From positions 93,363-157,362 of the forward strand of contig JAGCDQ010000022.1 of the NCBI GenBank assembly GCA_017651245.1: DNA of 64,000 nt, given 5' to 3'. Under the pieces are notes generated by a model, which worked only from the letters and a program-made list of their open reading frames with translations, did not search any database and was not told where the DNA came from. The translations under genes and the position numbers were made by a program. The DNA is from Bacteroidaceae bacterium (GTDB taxonomy: Bacteria > Bacteroidota > Bacteroidia > Bacteroidales > Bacteroidaceae). This document shows positions 28,365-37,500 of this stretch, one piece after another (positions within the stretch are counted from its first letter, which is position 1; every line of letters begins with the position of its first letter).

Positions 28365-29755
28365 TGGGAAAGACATTATTTGATAAGATTTGGGATGCCC
28401 ACGTGGTGCAGAACGTGGAGGATGGTCCCACACAATTGTATATCGACCGCTTGTATGCGCATGAGGTGACGAGTCCGCAGGCGTTCGACACATTGAGAGA
28501 CAAGAACATCAAAGTGTTCCGTCCTGATCATGTGGTGGCTATGCCCGACCACAACACACCTTCTGACCAGCAGGAAGTTATCAACGACCCTGTAGGTCGC
28601 AAGCAGGTAGAGACCTTGAAAGCCAATTGTGAGGAGTTTGGCATCAAGCACTTTGCAATGGGTACAAAGGACAATGGTATCATCCACGTGGTGGGTCCTG
28701 AGAAGGCACTGTCGTTGCCAGGCATGACCATCGTGTGTGGCGACTCTCACACTTCCACACATGGTGCTGTGGGTGCCATCGCGATGGGTATCGGTACCAG
28801 CGAGGTGGCTCAGGTTTTGGCTTCACAATGCATCTTGCAGAGCAAGCCCAAGACCATGCGCATCAACATCGAAGGCACGCTGCCTGAGAAGACCACTGCC
28901 AAGGATGTGGCACTCTATATCATGGCTCAGATGACCACTTCGGGTGCGACAGGCTATGCCGTGGAATATGCAGGTTCAGCTATTCGCAACATGAGCATGG
29001 AGGGACGTCTGACGCTCTCTAACCTCTCTATCGAGATGGGTAGCCGTGCAGGTCTGATTGCGCCTGATGAAACCACTTTCGCTTATCTGAAGGGTCGCGA
29101 GTATGCGCCTAAGGGTGAGGATTGGGACAAGGCTGTGGAAGAGTGGAAGAAACTTTACTCTGACAAGGATGCCGTGTTCGACAAGGAGGTGACTTATCGT
29201 GCCGAAAACATCGCCCCACGTATCACCTACGGAACAAACCCCGGTGCTGGTATTGCCATTGATGAGGCGATTCCTACGCTCGAAGAGATTCCAGAGGCTG
29301 ACCACGTTCAGTTCCTCAGCATGTTGGAATATATGCAATTCAAACCTGGTCAGAAACTTGAAGGCGTGCCAGTGGATTACTGCTTCCTCGGTGCTTGCAC
29401 CAATGGTCGCATCGAAGACTTCCGTGCTTTCGCCTCTGTGGTGAAGGGCAAGAAGAAGGCTGACAATGTGGTGGCTTGGCTCGTACCTGGTTCTTGGCTC
29501 GTTCGTCAGCAAATCATCGACGAGGGCATCGACAAGATTCTGGAAGAGGCAGGTTTCGAACTCCGTCTCCCATCTTGTTCTGCTTGTCTTGCCATGAATC
29601 CCGACAAGGTGCCAGCAGGTAAGCTTGCCATCTCTACCAGCAACCGCAACTTCGTCGGTCGCCAAGGTCCTGGTGCTCGCACTATCCTTGCTTCACCACT
29701 GGTTGTGGCAGCATCAGCAATCACAGGAGTAGTAACTGACCCAAGAAAGATGTAA
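28364..29755 (+). CDS. leuC: 3-isopropylmalate dehydratase large subunit
   Basis: 463 residues, normal for LeuC. Iron-sulfur ligands are in [13 protein letters not shown] and [12 protein letters not shown]; the active-site region [20 protein letters not shown] is intact. Together with LeuD it isomerises 2- to 3-isopropylmalate through a 4Fe-4S cluster in the cytoplasm. Confidence 0.97.
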   Translation: MGKTLFDKIWDAHVVQNVEDGPTQLYIDRLYAHEVTSPQAFDTLRDKNIKVFRPDHVVAMPDHNTPSDQQEVINDPVGRKQVETLKANCEEFGIKHFAMGTKDNGIIHVVGPEKALSLPGMTIVCGDSHTSTHGAVGAIAMGIGTSEVAQVLASQCILQSKPKTMRINIEGTLPEKTTAKDVALYIMAQMTTSGATGYAVEYAGSAIRNMSMEGRLTLSNLSIEMGSRAGLIAPDETTFAYLKGREYAPKGEDWDKAVEEWKKLYSDKDAVFDKEVTYRAENIAPRITYGTNPGAGIAIDEAIPTLEEIPEADHVQFLSMLEYMQFKPGQKLEGVPVDYCFLGACTNGRIEDFRAFASVVKGKKKADNVVAWLVPGSWLVRQQIIDEGIDKILEEAGFELRLPSCSACLAMNPDKVPAGKLAISTSNRNFVGRQGPGARTILASPLVVAASAITGVVTDPRKM

Positions 29756-29759
29756 GATT

Positions 29760-30938
29760 ATGGCTAAAGAGAAATTTGACATTATCCAGTCAACCTGTAT
29801 TCCTATCCAGATTGACAATTGCAATACCGACCTCATCATCCCTGCCCGCTACTTGGCAAGCACCACTCGTGATCCCAAGTTCTTCGGTGATGCCTTTATG
29901 CACGACCTCCGTTTTGATGCAGAAGGAAATCCTGTGGCAGACTTTGTGATGAACCAACCTGAGTATGCAGAGGCACCTCGTAAGGGTGTGCACGAGATTA
30001 TCGTGGGCGGTCAGAACTGGGGTTCTGGTTCCAGCCGTGAACATGCTGCATGGGCGATTGCTGGTTATGGCGTTCGTGTCGTCATCTCCAGTTCGTTTGC
30101 CGACATCCATCGCAACAACCTCCTCAACTGCTTCGTGCTTCCTGTCATCGTGAGCAAGGAGTTCCAGCAGGAGTTGTTCGACAGCATTGCTGCCAATCCT
30201 CAGACGGAGGTGAAGGTGGATGTGCCTAACCAAACAGTGACCAACCTCGCCACTGGCAACGCTGAGCACTTCGACATCAACTCCTATAAGAAGTACTGCC
30301 TCATGAATGCCTACGATGACATCGATTTTCTCCTTTCCAATAAGGACAAGATTGAGGCATACGAGGGACAGGGTGTAGCTTCTGCAGAGGATGCCGCTGT
30401 AGTGGAGGAAACTGATTTTCAGGAGCCAGCTGCCCCGACATACGTTGAGGCTACCAACGAGGCTCCTGTAGAAGAGCCGGCTGAGGAGGTTGCTCCCATC
30501 GAAGTGACTACGCATCATGAGAGTGAGCCTTTCGTACCCAAGAAACTTCTGCCCATCAATCGTGGATTGGCAAAGTTCTTCTTGTTGAGTATGGTCACGT
30601 TAGGTATTTATGGCATTGTTGTGCTTACTCAGATCTCGAGTGAAATCAACACCGTCGCCACCCGATATGATGGCCGTAAGACTACTAACTATCTGTGGTT
30701 CTTCTTCCTTTGGGGATGGCTTACTGGTGGCATCGCATTCCTCGTGTGGTTCCACAATCTTAGCAATCGCATCGGCAATGAACTTCAACGCCGTCAGATT
30801 CCTTACTCTTTCGGTGCTTCTGACTACTGGCTCTGGTGCGTTCTGGGTTCTTTTGTGGGTTTCCTTCCATTGATTTACACCTACAAACTGCTGAGTGCGA
30901 CGAACCAGCTGAATGCTGACTACAATCAGAAAGGATAA
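29760..30938 (+). CDS. leuD: 3-isopropylmalate dehydratase small subunit fused to a DUF4234-like membrane domain
   Basis: 392 residues, about twice the normal LeuD. Residues 1-200 are a complete LeuD with the swivel-domain signature GGQNWGSGSSREHAAWAI and the usual ending KKYCLMNAYDDIDFLLSN. Residues 205-262 are an acidic, Pro/Ala/Glu-rich linker. Residues 265-390 contain three hydrophobic segments (about 270-290, 310-330, 355-372) and the motif FHNLSNRIGNELQRRQI, matching DUF4234-type small membrane proteins. The fusion would tether a cytoplasmic enzyme subunit to the membrane. A nearly identical DNA copy of the last 71 codons lies at 53848-54066, so the fusion probably arose by recombination with a DUF4234 gene. 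It could also be an assembly artefact, but the frame is open across the junction. Confidence 0.9.
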   Translation: MAKEKFDIIQSTCIPIQIDNCNTDLIIPARYLASTTRDPKFFGDAFMHDLRFDAEGNPVADFVMNQPEYAEAPRKGVHEIIVGGQNWGSGSSREHAAWAIAGYGVRVVISSSFADIHRNNLLNCFVLPVIVSKEFQQELFDSIAANPQTEVKVDVPNQTVTNLATGNAEHFDINSYKKYCLMNAYDDIDFLLSNKDKIEAYEGQGVASAEDAAVVEETDFQEPAAPTYVEATNEAPVEEPAEEVAPIEVTTHHESEPFVPKKLLPINRGLAKFFLLSMVTLGIYGIVVLTQISSEINTVATRYDGRKTTNYLWFFFLWGWLTGGIAFLVWFHNLSNRIGNELQRRQIPYSFGASDYWLWCVLGSFVGFLPLIYTYKLLSATNQLNADYNQKG

Positions 30939-30957
30939 TGATATTTTTATAGATGAA

Positions 30958-30990
30958 TAAAGGGGAATGCTTCATTGGGCGTTCCCCTTA
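30958..30990. terminator. Bidirectional terminator-like hairpin after leuD
   Basis: AAGGGGAATGC pairs with GCGTTCCCCTT. It follows leuD and overlaps the 3' end of the convergent DUF4298-like gene. There is no long T run on the plus side. Confidence 0.6.
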
Positions 30991-31259
30991 ATGATTTCAT
31001 CGAGCCTTCTGCTTTCTTCCAGCACATTCCAGATGCCATCCTCCGACAGCACGCCTCGCTTCAGGTCCTTTGGTAACTTCCCTTCTTCGTCCGCCTTGCA
31101 ATCCTGTTTCCATTGCTTGCTGCCCAGATACTTATCCAGCTTTTCGATAGCCTCCCGAGCCTCATCATATTGCTCTAGAGCTGCCGACAGTTCCTTCACT
31201 GCCGCCGATGCTCGCTCCAGACACGCCTCCATCTGTTTGATTCTTTCAATTCGTTCCAT
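30972..31259 (-). CDS. DUF4298-like small protein
   Basis: 95 residues from the ATG at 31259, giving MERIERIKQMEACLERASAA, the usual beginning of DUF4298 proteins. The first 50 residues form a coiled-coil-like helix; the end (KRGVLSEDGIWNVLEESRRL) is also conserved in the family as I remember it. A longer reading from 31358 overlaps the upstream gene. Function unknown. Confidence 0.75.
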   Translation of the reverse strand: MERIERIKQMEACLERASAAVKELSAALEQYDEAREAIEKLDKYLGSKQWKQDCKADEEGKLPKDLKRGVLSEDGIWNVLEESRRLDEIIKGNAQ

Positions 31260-31339
31260 TATGTTCCTTCCTCCTCCACGATTCATATAATACCAAGAAG
31301 CTTTCTTGCGGAAAGAGTTTTCCGCCTTCACGTGTATGA

Positions 31340-31624
31340 TTATATCACGTTCAGCCATACCTCTTTGTCGTGCATAACTACATCATTTGACATCGCAGGA
31401 TTTTCTTCGTCCGACTCGTCAAACCAATCTTCTTCTGGTTCTTCGTATGGGAAGGGTCGATTTTCCATAAAGTCCATATTCTCAAGAAACTCCACAGTGG
31501 AAGGATGCAGATTCTTTTTAAGGTAATCTGCTTTCTCTTTCTGTGAAGCACCCTGCCATTTGTATGCTACAGCAGGTTCTTTCACCCTGCTCTGAGCTTC
31601 ATCATGTTCAAAGTTATATTCCAT
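31340..31624 (-). CDS. Small acidic protein of unknown function
   Basis: 94 residues from the ATG at 31624, 21 nt behind a TACCTTTG element. It is strongly acidic at the C-terminus (EEPEEDWFDESDEENP), with no signal peptide or membrane segment. I do not recognise a family. It precedes the DUF4298-like gene on the same strand and may be co-transcribed with it. Confidence 0.6.
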   Translation of the reverse strand: MEYNFEHDEAQSRVKEPAVAYKWQGASQKEKADYLKKNLHPSTVEFLENMDFMENRPFPYEEPEEDWFDESDEENPAMSNDVVMHDKEVWLNVI

Positions 31625-31644
31625 AGCTATATTATTTGATGCCA

Positions 31645-31652
31645 CAAAGGTA
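31645..31652 (-). promoter_or_regulatory. -7 element TACCTTTG for the small acidic protein gene
   Basis: Minus-strand TACCTTTG 21 nt upstream of the start at 31624. Confidence 0.6.
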
Positions 31653-31664
31653 TATAAAAAGAAA

Positions 31665-31790
31665 CTACCCACAAAGAGTTCTCGCATTTTTTTTGCTGAA
31701 CCCAGGGTTATTCTTCAAAACCCCCATTTTTTGCAAAGCAGAAAGGTCACGTTCAATGGTGCGTTTGGCTCACCGACAAGTCTTCGACAT
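31665..31790 (-). pseudogene. Fragment of a helix-turn-helix protein C-terminus
   Basis: A 42-codon stretch beginning MSKTCR, then an in-frame TGA, then AKRTIERDLSALQKMGVLKN and a short basic tail to a TAG. The second part matches the winged-helix end found in Fic and AlbA_2/AAA_4 proteins (KRTIERDLSALQKxGVL). The rest of the gene is absent; the fragment lies 27 bp outside the left inverted repeat of the VirE element. Confidence 0.5.
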
Positions 31791-31816
31791 TTGTTTGCCT
31801 CTGCACTTTAAAAAAC

Positions 31817-31910
31817 ACCTAACAACCTAACATTCGCTTTCAAATGGGTTGTGGTTCAGTGAGTTGTCTATGTTAGGTCTCGCACGAAGACCTAACATAG
31901 ACCTAACATT
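31817..31910 (+). repeat. Left inverted-repeat box with GTTAGGTC iterons
   Basis: Outer block 31817-31834, then about 36 unique bases, then the inner hairpin 31871-31897 with a further AGACCTAACAT. The GTTAGGTC octamer (either orientation) or its shortened form recurs five times. Confidence 0.85.
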
Positions 31911-31916
31911 TGCTAA

Positions 31917-33128
31917 TCAGGCAGCAGTTAGAGGAATCACCTTGTAGAAGGGAATGTTGCTGCGATTGGCATGCTCGAATCCCAATTCCCGCATGGCAAC
32001 ACCCAGATGAACCCTCGTGCCGTGATTGATTTTCACTTGTGGGTACTCCTGCTGAATCACCTGCAACAACTGAGTGCTGTTCATCGCTCTCGGCGTTTCT
32101 CCATCCAATGGCTTTCTGAAGCAGACAGCCACAATCTCAGCCATATCCTTTTGTTCCATATAACCCAAGTTGATCTCTTGAATGCGAGCCACCTCCAGGT
32201 TGTTGAACCAATAAGGCGCCTTTGCCACATTCAGTTCATGCAGCACTTGTGCATACAACTGGTCATAGTCAATCTCACCCGTGTTGTCGATGAACTGCCC
32301 CTGAGGAATCGTCAGGCAGATATAGCGACGGCTACCCGTTGCATCCGTCAAGGGGTGCGGATTGTTCGTCGAAGCCACGAACGAGGCATAACGAGGCCTG
32401 TCTTCCTGCGAGGCACCATAGATGGGGCGTCCGTTCACCTTGTTCTTCGAAAGTGTCTGCTTCAGGGCAGGGTGCTGGCTCGGACGGATGGCATCCAACT
32501 CATCGAGGTTCACCAAGAGGTTGTTCGTCAGCGCCATCTCCTTGTCGAACTTGTTCGAGAGGTTCAGGTGATCCAGATAGTACTGGCGCAGATGTGGAGG
32601 GAGCAACCTCAGCAAGAAGGTCGTCTTTCCACATCCCTGAGCGCCAATCAGGGTGGGCACGCACTCGTTTCCGTGCTGGACGTCCATCTGCAACCAGTGA
32701 GCCACCATCGAGCGCATCCAGACAGCCAAGAACGACAGTTGCTCCGTGCTGATGCCCGGGATGCGGCTGAACAGCCTTGCCACATGATTCTGACCGTCCC
32801 ATGCTGGCAATCCGTCCAGGTAAGCCTTCACGGGGTCAAACCGTGCGACTTCCTCTGAGTTGATGTACTCCATGATTTCCGTCTTGGGACTTCCGCCATC
32901 ACCCACATCCTCGCGCTTGGCACGCAGGATGATGCTGTTCAAAGCTGGCTGGGTGAGTGTCCTGAACTCGCCTGCCTCGCCTTCCTTGGACTTGTTGGCA
33001 AACTCCACTTTCCCGTTCAACACATTGATGCGGAAAAGATAATTCTCCACCAGGAACTGCTCGACTTCGAGCATCCCTGCTTGTGAGGCATTCAGAGCCT
33101 CTCCGTTGATTGTAAGTTTCTTTTTCAT
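31917..33128 (-). CDS. VirE / DUF3874-type P-loop primase-helicase-like protein
   Basis: 403 residues. A P-loop sits at about residue 165 (TLIGAQGCGKTTFLLRLL) and a Walker B-like NLLVNLDELDAI about 50 residues later; SFVASTNNPHPLTDATGSRR is the sensor/arginine-finger region of VapE/VirE-family ATPases. The C-terminal 80 residues resemble DUF3874. Such genes are common in Bacteroidetes mobile elements and phage-like islands and are thought to act in element replication. A -7 element TAACTTTG lies at 33213-33206. Flanking iteron-rich inverted repeats fit a replication role. Confidence 0.8.
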   Translation of the reverse strand: MKKKLTINGEALNASQAGMLEVEQFLVENYLFRINVLNGKVEFANKSKEGEAGEFRTLTQPALNSIILRAKREDVGDGGSPKTEIMEYINSEEVARFDPVKAYLDGLPAWDGQNHVARLFSRIPGISTEQLSFLAVWMRSMVAHWLQMDVQHGNECVPTLIGAQGCGKTTFLLRLLPPHLRQYYLDHLNLSNKFDKEMALTNNLLVNLDELDAIRPSQHPALKQTLSKNKVNGRPIYGASQEDRPRYASFVASTNNPHPLTDATGSRRYICLTIPQGQFIDNTGEIDYDQLYAQVLHELNVAKAPYWFNNLEVARIQEINLGYMEQKDMAEIVAVCFRKPLDGETPRAMNSTQLLQVIQQEYPQVKINHGTRVHLGVAMRELGFEHANRSNIPFYKVIPLTAA

Positions 33129-33313
33129 GATACTAAAATTAATTTAAATGTTATTCTTCTGATAGGGATACAGACTTGTGTCTTTCTTCTCCTGTAAATC
33201 GACTGCAAAGTTATGAAAAAAAAATTGCGGTTTACGAATTTTTCCTCATTATTTGCACAAAAAAAAGCACGACTTAAAATCATCGTATCAATGATATGAA
33301 CAAAAACCAAGAT

Positions 33314-33406
33314 ATGTTAGGTCTATGTTAGGTCTTGTTTATAGACCTAACACACGAAAAGGCTTGATATACAGACAAATGCGGATAAAATGTTAGGTTG
33401 TTAGGT
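33314..33406 (-). repeat. Right inverted-repeat box with GTTAGGTC iterons
   Basis: Two direct ATGTTAGGTCT units (33314-33324, 33325-33335), loop TGTTTAT, AGACCTAACA (33343-33352), then AATGTTAGGTTGTTAGGT at 33389-33406: the mirror image of the left box. Confidence 0.85.
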
Positions 33407-33469
33407 CTTTTTGCAAAAAAGTTCTCTTTTCCAAGAAAAAACTGCCTCTTCACCCAATTCTTTTTGCTC

Positions 33470-33662
33470 CCCCACGGGAGAGATTTTGCGCCCCCGTGAG
33501 GAAAATATTTTTTCCTAACTATGCCGCAAAAATTGCTTCCCCCTAAGGGAAAATTTTGCAGCCCCTAGGGGTAACAAAAATTTCCCTTAGGGATTGCAAA
33601 AAATTGCCGACGGCAAAACGATGCTTTGCCGCCGCCTCTTTGATGCTTTGCCGTCGGCAATT
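33470..33662. repeat. Cluster of nested palindromes beside the VirE element
   Basis: Three structures follow each other. CACGGG/CCCGTG at 33473-33498. CCCTAAGGGAAA (33541-33552) pairs with TTTCCCTTAGGG (33581-33592) and encloses the palindrome CCCCTAGGGG (33562-33571). AATTGCCGACGGCAAA (33602-33617) pairs with TTTGCCGTCGGCAATT (33647-33662) and encloses further GGCAAA/TTTGCC pairings. No gene overlaps this 440-bp region. The nested form suggests cruciforms or a structured RNA. Confidence 0.75.
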
Positions 33663-33793
33663 GAAAAGAATGCCGTTGTTTCATCAAAACATCGGTGTGG
33701 GAAAGGCAAAACAACGGTGTTGTTTAAAAGTCGGTATGGTGGATTTCTTACCAAAGCTTTTCAGCGTTATTACAAAAAGGATAAATTATTTGT

Positions 33794-33818
33794 TTACCTA
33801 TTTACTATTTTTGGTATA
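33794..33818 (+). promoter_or_regulatory. Candidate ECF promoter, copy D (TTACC-14-GGTATA)
   Basis: TTACC at 33794-33798 and GGTATA at 33813-33818 with exactly 14 nt between, followed by TATGGGTG; 34 nt upstream of the gene at 33852. Same arrangement as at 42522, 46375 and 50371. Confidence 0.6.
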
Positions 33819-33851
33819 TATGGGTGAATGATCATTTAATAACGTATCAAT

Positions 33852-34430
33852 ATGGAAGCAAAGAATGTAACAAAGAAAAGAAGGGAAAAGACCTTCGGGC
33901 AGCAAGAACGGTATCTTGCTGTGACAAAATCAATCTTCCATGAAAGATTGAAAGGAATGGGTAATACATGGTTGCGCAACATTGACATTACAATGGCTGT
34001 TCCAAAATTGGTCAGAAAGGTGCGTCGAATCATTGAAAAGCGGATGTGCCAGACTTATCATAAACAGCATAAGTGTGTTTTTCATGATTGTGGTAACAGG
34101 AGTCGACATCACATGAAACGAGCAGTGTCTTATGAGCTGTTTATTATGGGCCAGGTGGAGAATGTTCATCAACAAAGTCGTGGGGATTCTACCCATTGGA
34201 AACGTAGCTATGACCCATACACAGGGAGAGTCGTGTTTAAGAAGAAGCATGGTTATGACACAGTGGAAGAGGCCAAAGCAATGGCTGTTCAACTCGTTAA
34301 AGACAATCCTTGGTGCGAAAAGGCTGTTGGTGTTTATAAATGTGCTTATTGCCATAAGTACCATATAGGACATGAAAGTAGTCTAACAACAGCCTCGATT
34401 TTACAAATCCAGCCTATTGCAACAGCATAA
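33852..34430 (+). CDS. Basic protein with C-terminal zinc-ribbon-like motif, unknown function
   Basis: 192 residues, strongly basic, no signal peptide. The middle holds KCVFHDCGNRSRHH; the C-terminal third holds YKCAYCHKYHIGH, a Cys/His cluster that could bind zinc and that I have seen as a short ending on many small Bacteroidetes proteins. A nucleic-acid-binding role is plausible. It is preceded by the island's shared promoter motif. Confidence 0.65.
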   Translation: MEAKNVTKKRREKTFGQQERYLAVTKSIFHERLKGMGNTWLRNIDITMAVPKLVRKVRRIIEKRMCQTYHKQHKCVFHDCGNRSRHHMKRAVSYELFIMGQVENVHQQSRGDSTHWKRSYDPYTGRVVFKKKHGYDTVEEAKAMAVQLVKDNPWCEKAVGVYKCAYCHKYHIGHESSLTTASILQIQPIATA

Positions 34431-34509
34431 TGATGCCCTGATAGTGAAAAAATAAATTGTTCTTTATTCTTTCAACTAATTTTTTATTACTTTTGCAAAA
34501 ATAAATGTT

Positions 34510-37500
34510 TTGAAGTCTTATATACCTATATTAACCTTTATGATGTGTTGCATAAAATGTGTAGCACAAACTTATATTGAGCCTGTTTTTGATAGGACGT
34601 ATGCTCCAAGTTTGCATATAAACAAGATTGAGGTGACAAAAGATACAACTTTTGTTTATTGTACATATAAAACAGAGGCCGGTTCATGGGCGAATATATC
34701 GAATGACACATATTTGTATAATCCTGAAACGCAGGAAAAGTTCCCCATATTGCAAAGTAATGACTTACCATTCAGCCCTCAAAAGAGAGAATTCTCTGAT
34801 GATGGCACTTATCAAGTATCATTCTCTTTTTCAAGCACTGGAGATGCTACCAGATTGGACTTCATAGAAGACCTTAATGAAGAAGCTTTTAATATCTATG
34901 GGATCAGTCTTACAAACTCCTTCAACACTTCTTATAATAAGGAAGAACTTAAATGTTTTTCTAATATGTCGTTGTCTTGCGATACGGCAGGCGACACCAT
35001 AAAGGCGATTCAATATAAGGAACAAGAAAAGGAGGCGACAGCATTCATCTATGGGGAAAAGTCGGAACAACTATTAATGGTTGTATATGATTTGTGTGGT
35101 ATGTATGAGAAGTATGGTTTTAATCAAAAGGCTAATGATCAGAAGAAAAAGATAACGGATTATGTTGAATCGCTGAATGACAATCTTGAAAAATGGCAGT
35201 TGTTATCAAGCTTGTCTAATGTATTATTTCAAAAAAATGATTATTCAGAAGCCTTGGAATATAGTACAAGAGCTGTAGACATTGGAGAGAAAATTTTTGG
35301 TATCGAACATCCCAAATATGCTGAATCATTAGATGTTTTATCCATAAACTATCATCATTTGGGCAACGATGAGGAAGCCATACGATTGGGAAAGGAAGCC
35401 TTGGAGATTAGGAAGAAGGTGGTTGGAACGGATCATCCAGATTATGCAATGTCATTAGGCAACCTCGCTGAGTATTATTCAGACCTCGGCTATTACGAGG
35501 AAGCTTTACGGTTTGGGGCTGAAGCGTTGGAAATCATAAAAAAGGTTTGTGGGGATGAGAAACCGGACTATGCAGCAGGACTCTTCCATCTTGCTATATA
35601 TTATTCTGAACTTGGTAACCATGAGGAAGCTATACGGATAGGGACTAGAGCGTTGGAGATTATAAAAAAGGTTTGTGGAAATGAGGATCTAGACTATGCC
35701 ACTTTGTTGGATATTCTTGCTACATTTTACTCCAAGAAGGGAAACTATGGGGAAGCCATACGGCTAGGAACGGAGGCATTGGAAATCACAAAGAGAATTC
35801 TTGGAACGGATCACCCCGACTATGCAACATCGTTAAACAACCTCGCTGGATATTATTCAGACCTCGGCGACTATGAGGGAGCCTTACGGTTCGGGACAGA
35901 AGCGTTGGAAATCATAAAAAGGGTTTGTGGAAATGAGGATCCGTACTATGTTACTGCATTAGAAACTCTTGCTATATATTACTCCGAGATTGGTAACTAT
36001 GAAGAAACGGTACAATTAATGAGTGAGGCGGTGAAAATTAAGAAGAATATTTTGGGTGAGGATCACCCCGACTATGCAACATCGTTAAACAACCTCGCCA
36101 GTCCTTATTCAGACCTGGGCAACTATGGTGAAGCCATGCGGCTAGGGACAGAGGCATTGGAAATCATCAAGAAGGTGTTTGGAACGGATCACCCCGACTA
36201 TGCCGCTTTATTAGGCAACCTCGCTACATATTATTCAGACCTAGGCAACTATGGTGAAGCTATACGGCTAGGGACGGAGGCATTGGAAATCAAAAAGAGA
36301 GTTCTTGGAACGGATCACCCCGACTATGCAAGATCGTTAAACAGCCTCGCTATATATTATTCAGATCTGGGCAACTATGGTGAAGCTATACGGCTAGGGA
36401 CGGAGGCATTGGAAATCAGAAAGAGGGTTCTTGGAACGGATCACCCCGACTATGCCGCTTCATTAGGCTGTATCGCATTATATTATTCAGATTTGGGGAA
36501 CTATGGTGAAGCCATACGGCTGGGGACGGAGGCATTGGAGATCGGAAAAAATGTGTATGGAACGGATCACCCCACCTATGCAACATTGTTAAATAACCTC
36601 GCTACATATTATTCAGACCTGAACAACTATGGTGAAGCTATACGGCTAGGGACGGTGGCATTGGAAATCATAAAGAGAGTTCTTGGAACGGAACACCCCG
36701 CCTATGCAACATCGTTAAACAATCTTGCTGGATATCATTCACATCAGGGGAACTATGGTGAAGCCATACGGCTAGGGACGGAGGCATTGGAAATCAGAAA
36801 GAGGGTTCTTGGAACGGATCACCCCGACTATGCCGCTTCATTAGGCAATATCGCATTATATTATTCAGATTTGGGGAACTATGGTGAAGCCATACGGCTG
36901 GAGACGGAGGCATTGGAAATCAGAAAGAGAGTTCTTGGAACAGATCATCCCGATTGTGCCATTTCATTAGGCAAACTCGCTGGGTATCATTCAGACCAGG
37001 GGAACTATGAGGATGCATATCTTTATTATAAAGAATGTATTGAGAATTCTCAAGTAAATATATTAATGAATTTTATTGGACAATCCTCCTATTTAAGGAA
37101 ATCATTTTGGGAGAAATATCAATACCGTTATACAGAAAGACTACCTTCTTATGTATACAAATACAAGAACGCAGAATCGATAACGGAGCTCTACGACAAG
37201 AATTGTCTCTTTGCTAAAGGATTATTGCTTAACTCCGATACCGAATTACGTAAACTTATTCTTGAAAGTGAAGATTCAATATTGATTGATAAACACAATA
37301 TGTTATCAACCAATATCAATATCTACAACAAACTGATTGAAAAACCAATCAATGAACGATTCATGAATGCAGACTCCTTAAACAATATTATTCAACAACA
37401 GGAGATGGAACTGGCCCGAGAATCGAAAGTTTATGGAGACTATACACATAATCTGACTAGTACATGGAAAGACGTTAGGAGTCATCTCAGCACGGATGAC

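Larger units (their letters stand above)
31817..33406. mobile_element. VirE/DUF3874-type gene bounded by a mosaic inverted repeat
   Basis: The gene at 31917-33128 is enclosed by two about 94-bp boxes in inverted orientation. Each box has an outer part (ACCTAACAACCTAACATT, 31817-31834 and reversed at 33389-33406) and an inner part made of TGTTAGGTCT, a 7-nt loop, AGACCTAACA and one further AGACCTAACAT (31871-31910; reversed 33314-33353). The 7-nt loops differ (CGCACGA versus TGTTTAT) while the arms are identical. No transposase is encoded; the only gene is a primase/helicase-like protein. I call it a candidate element, not a proven one. Confidence 0.6.
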
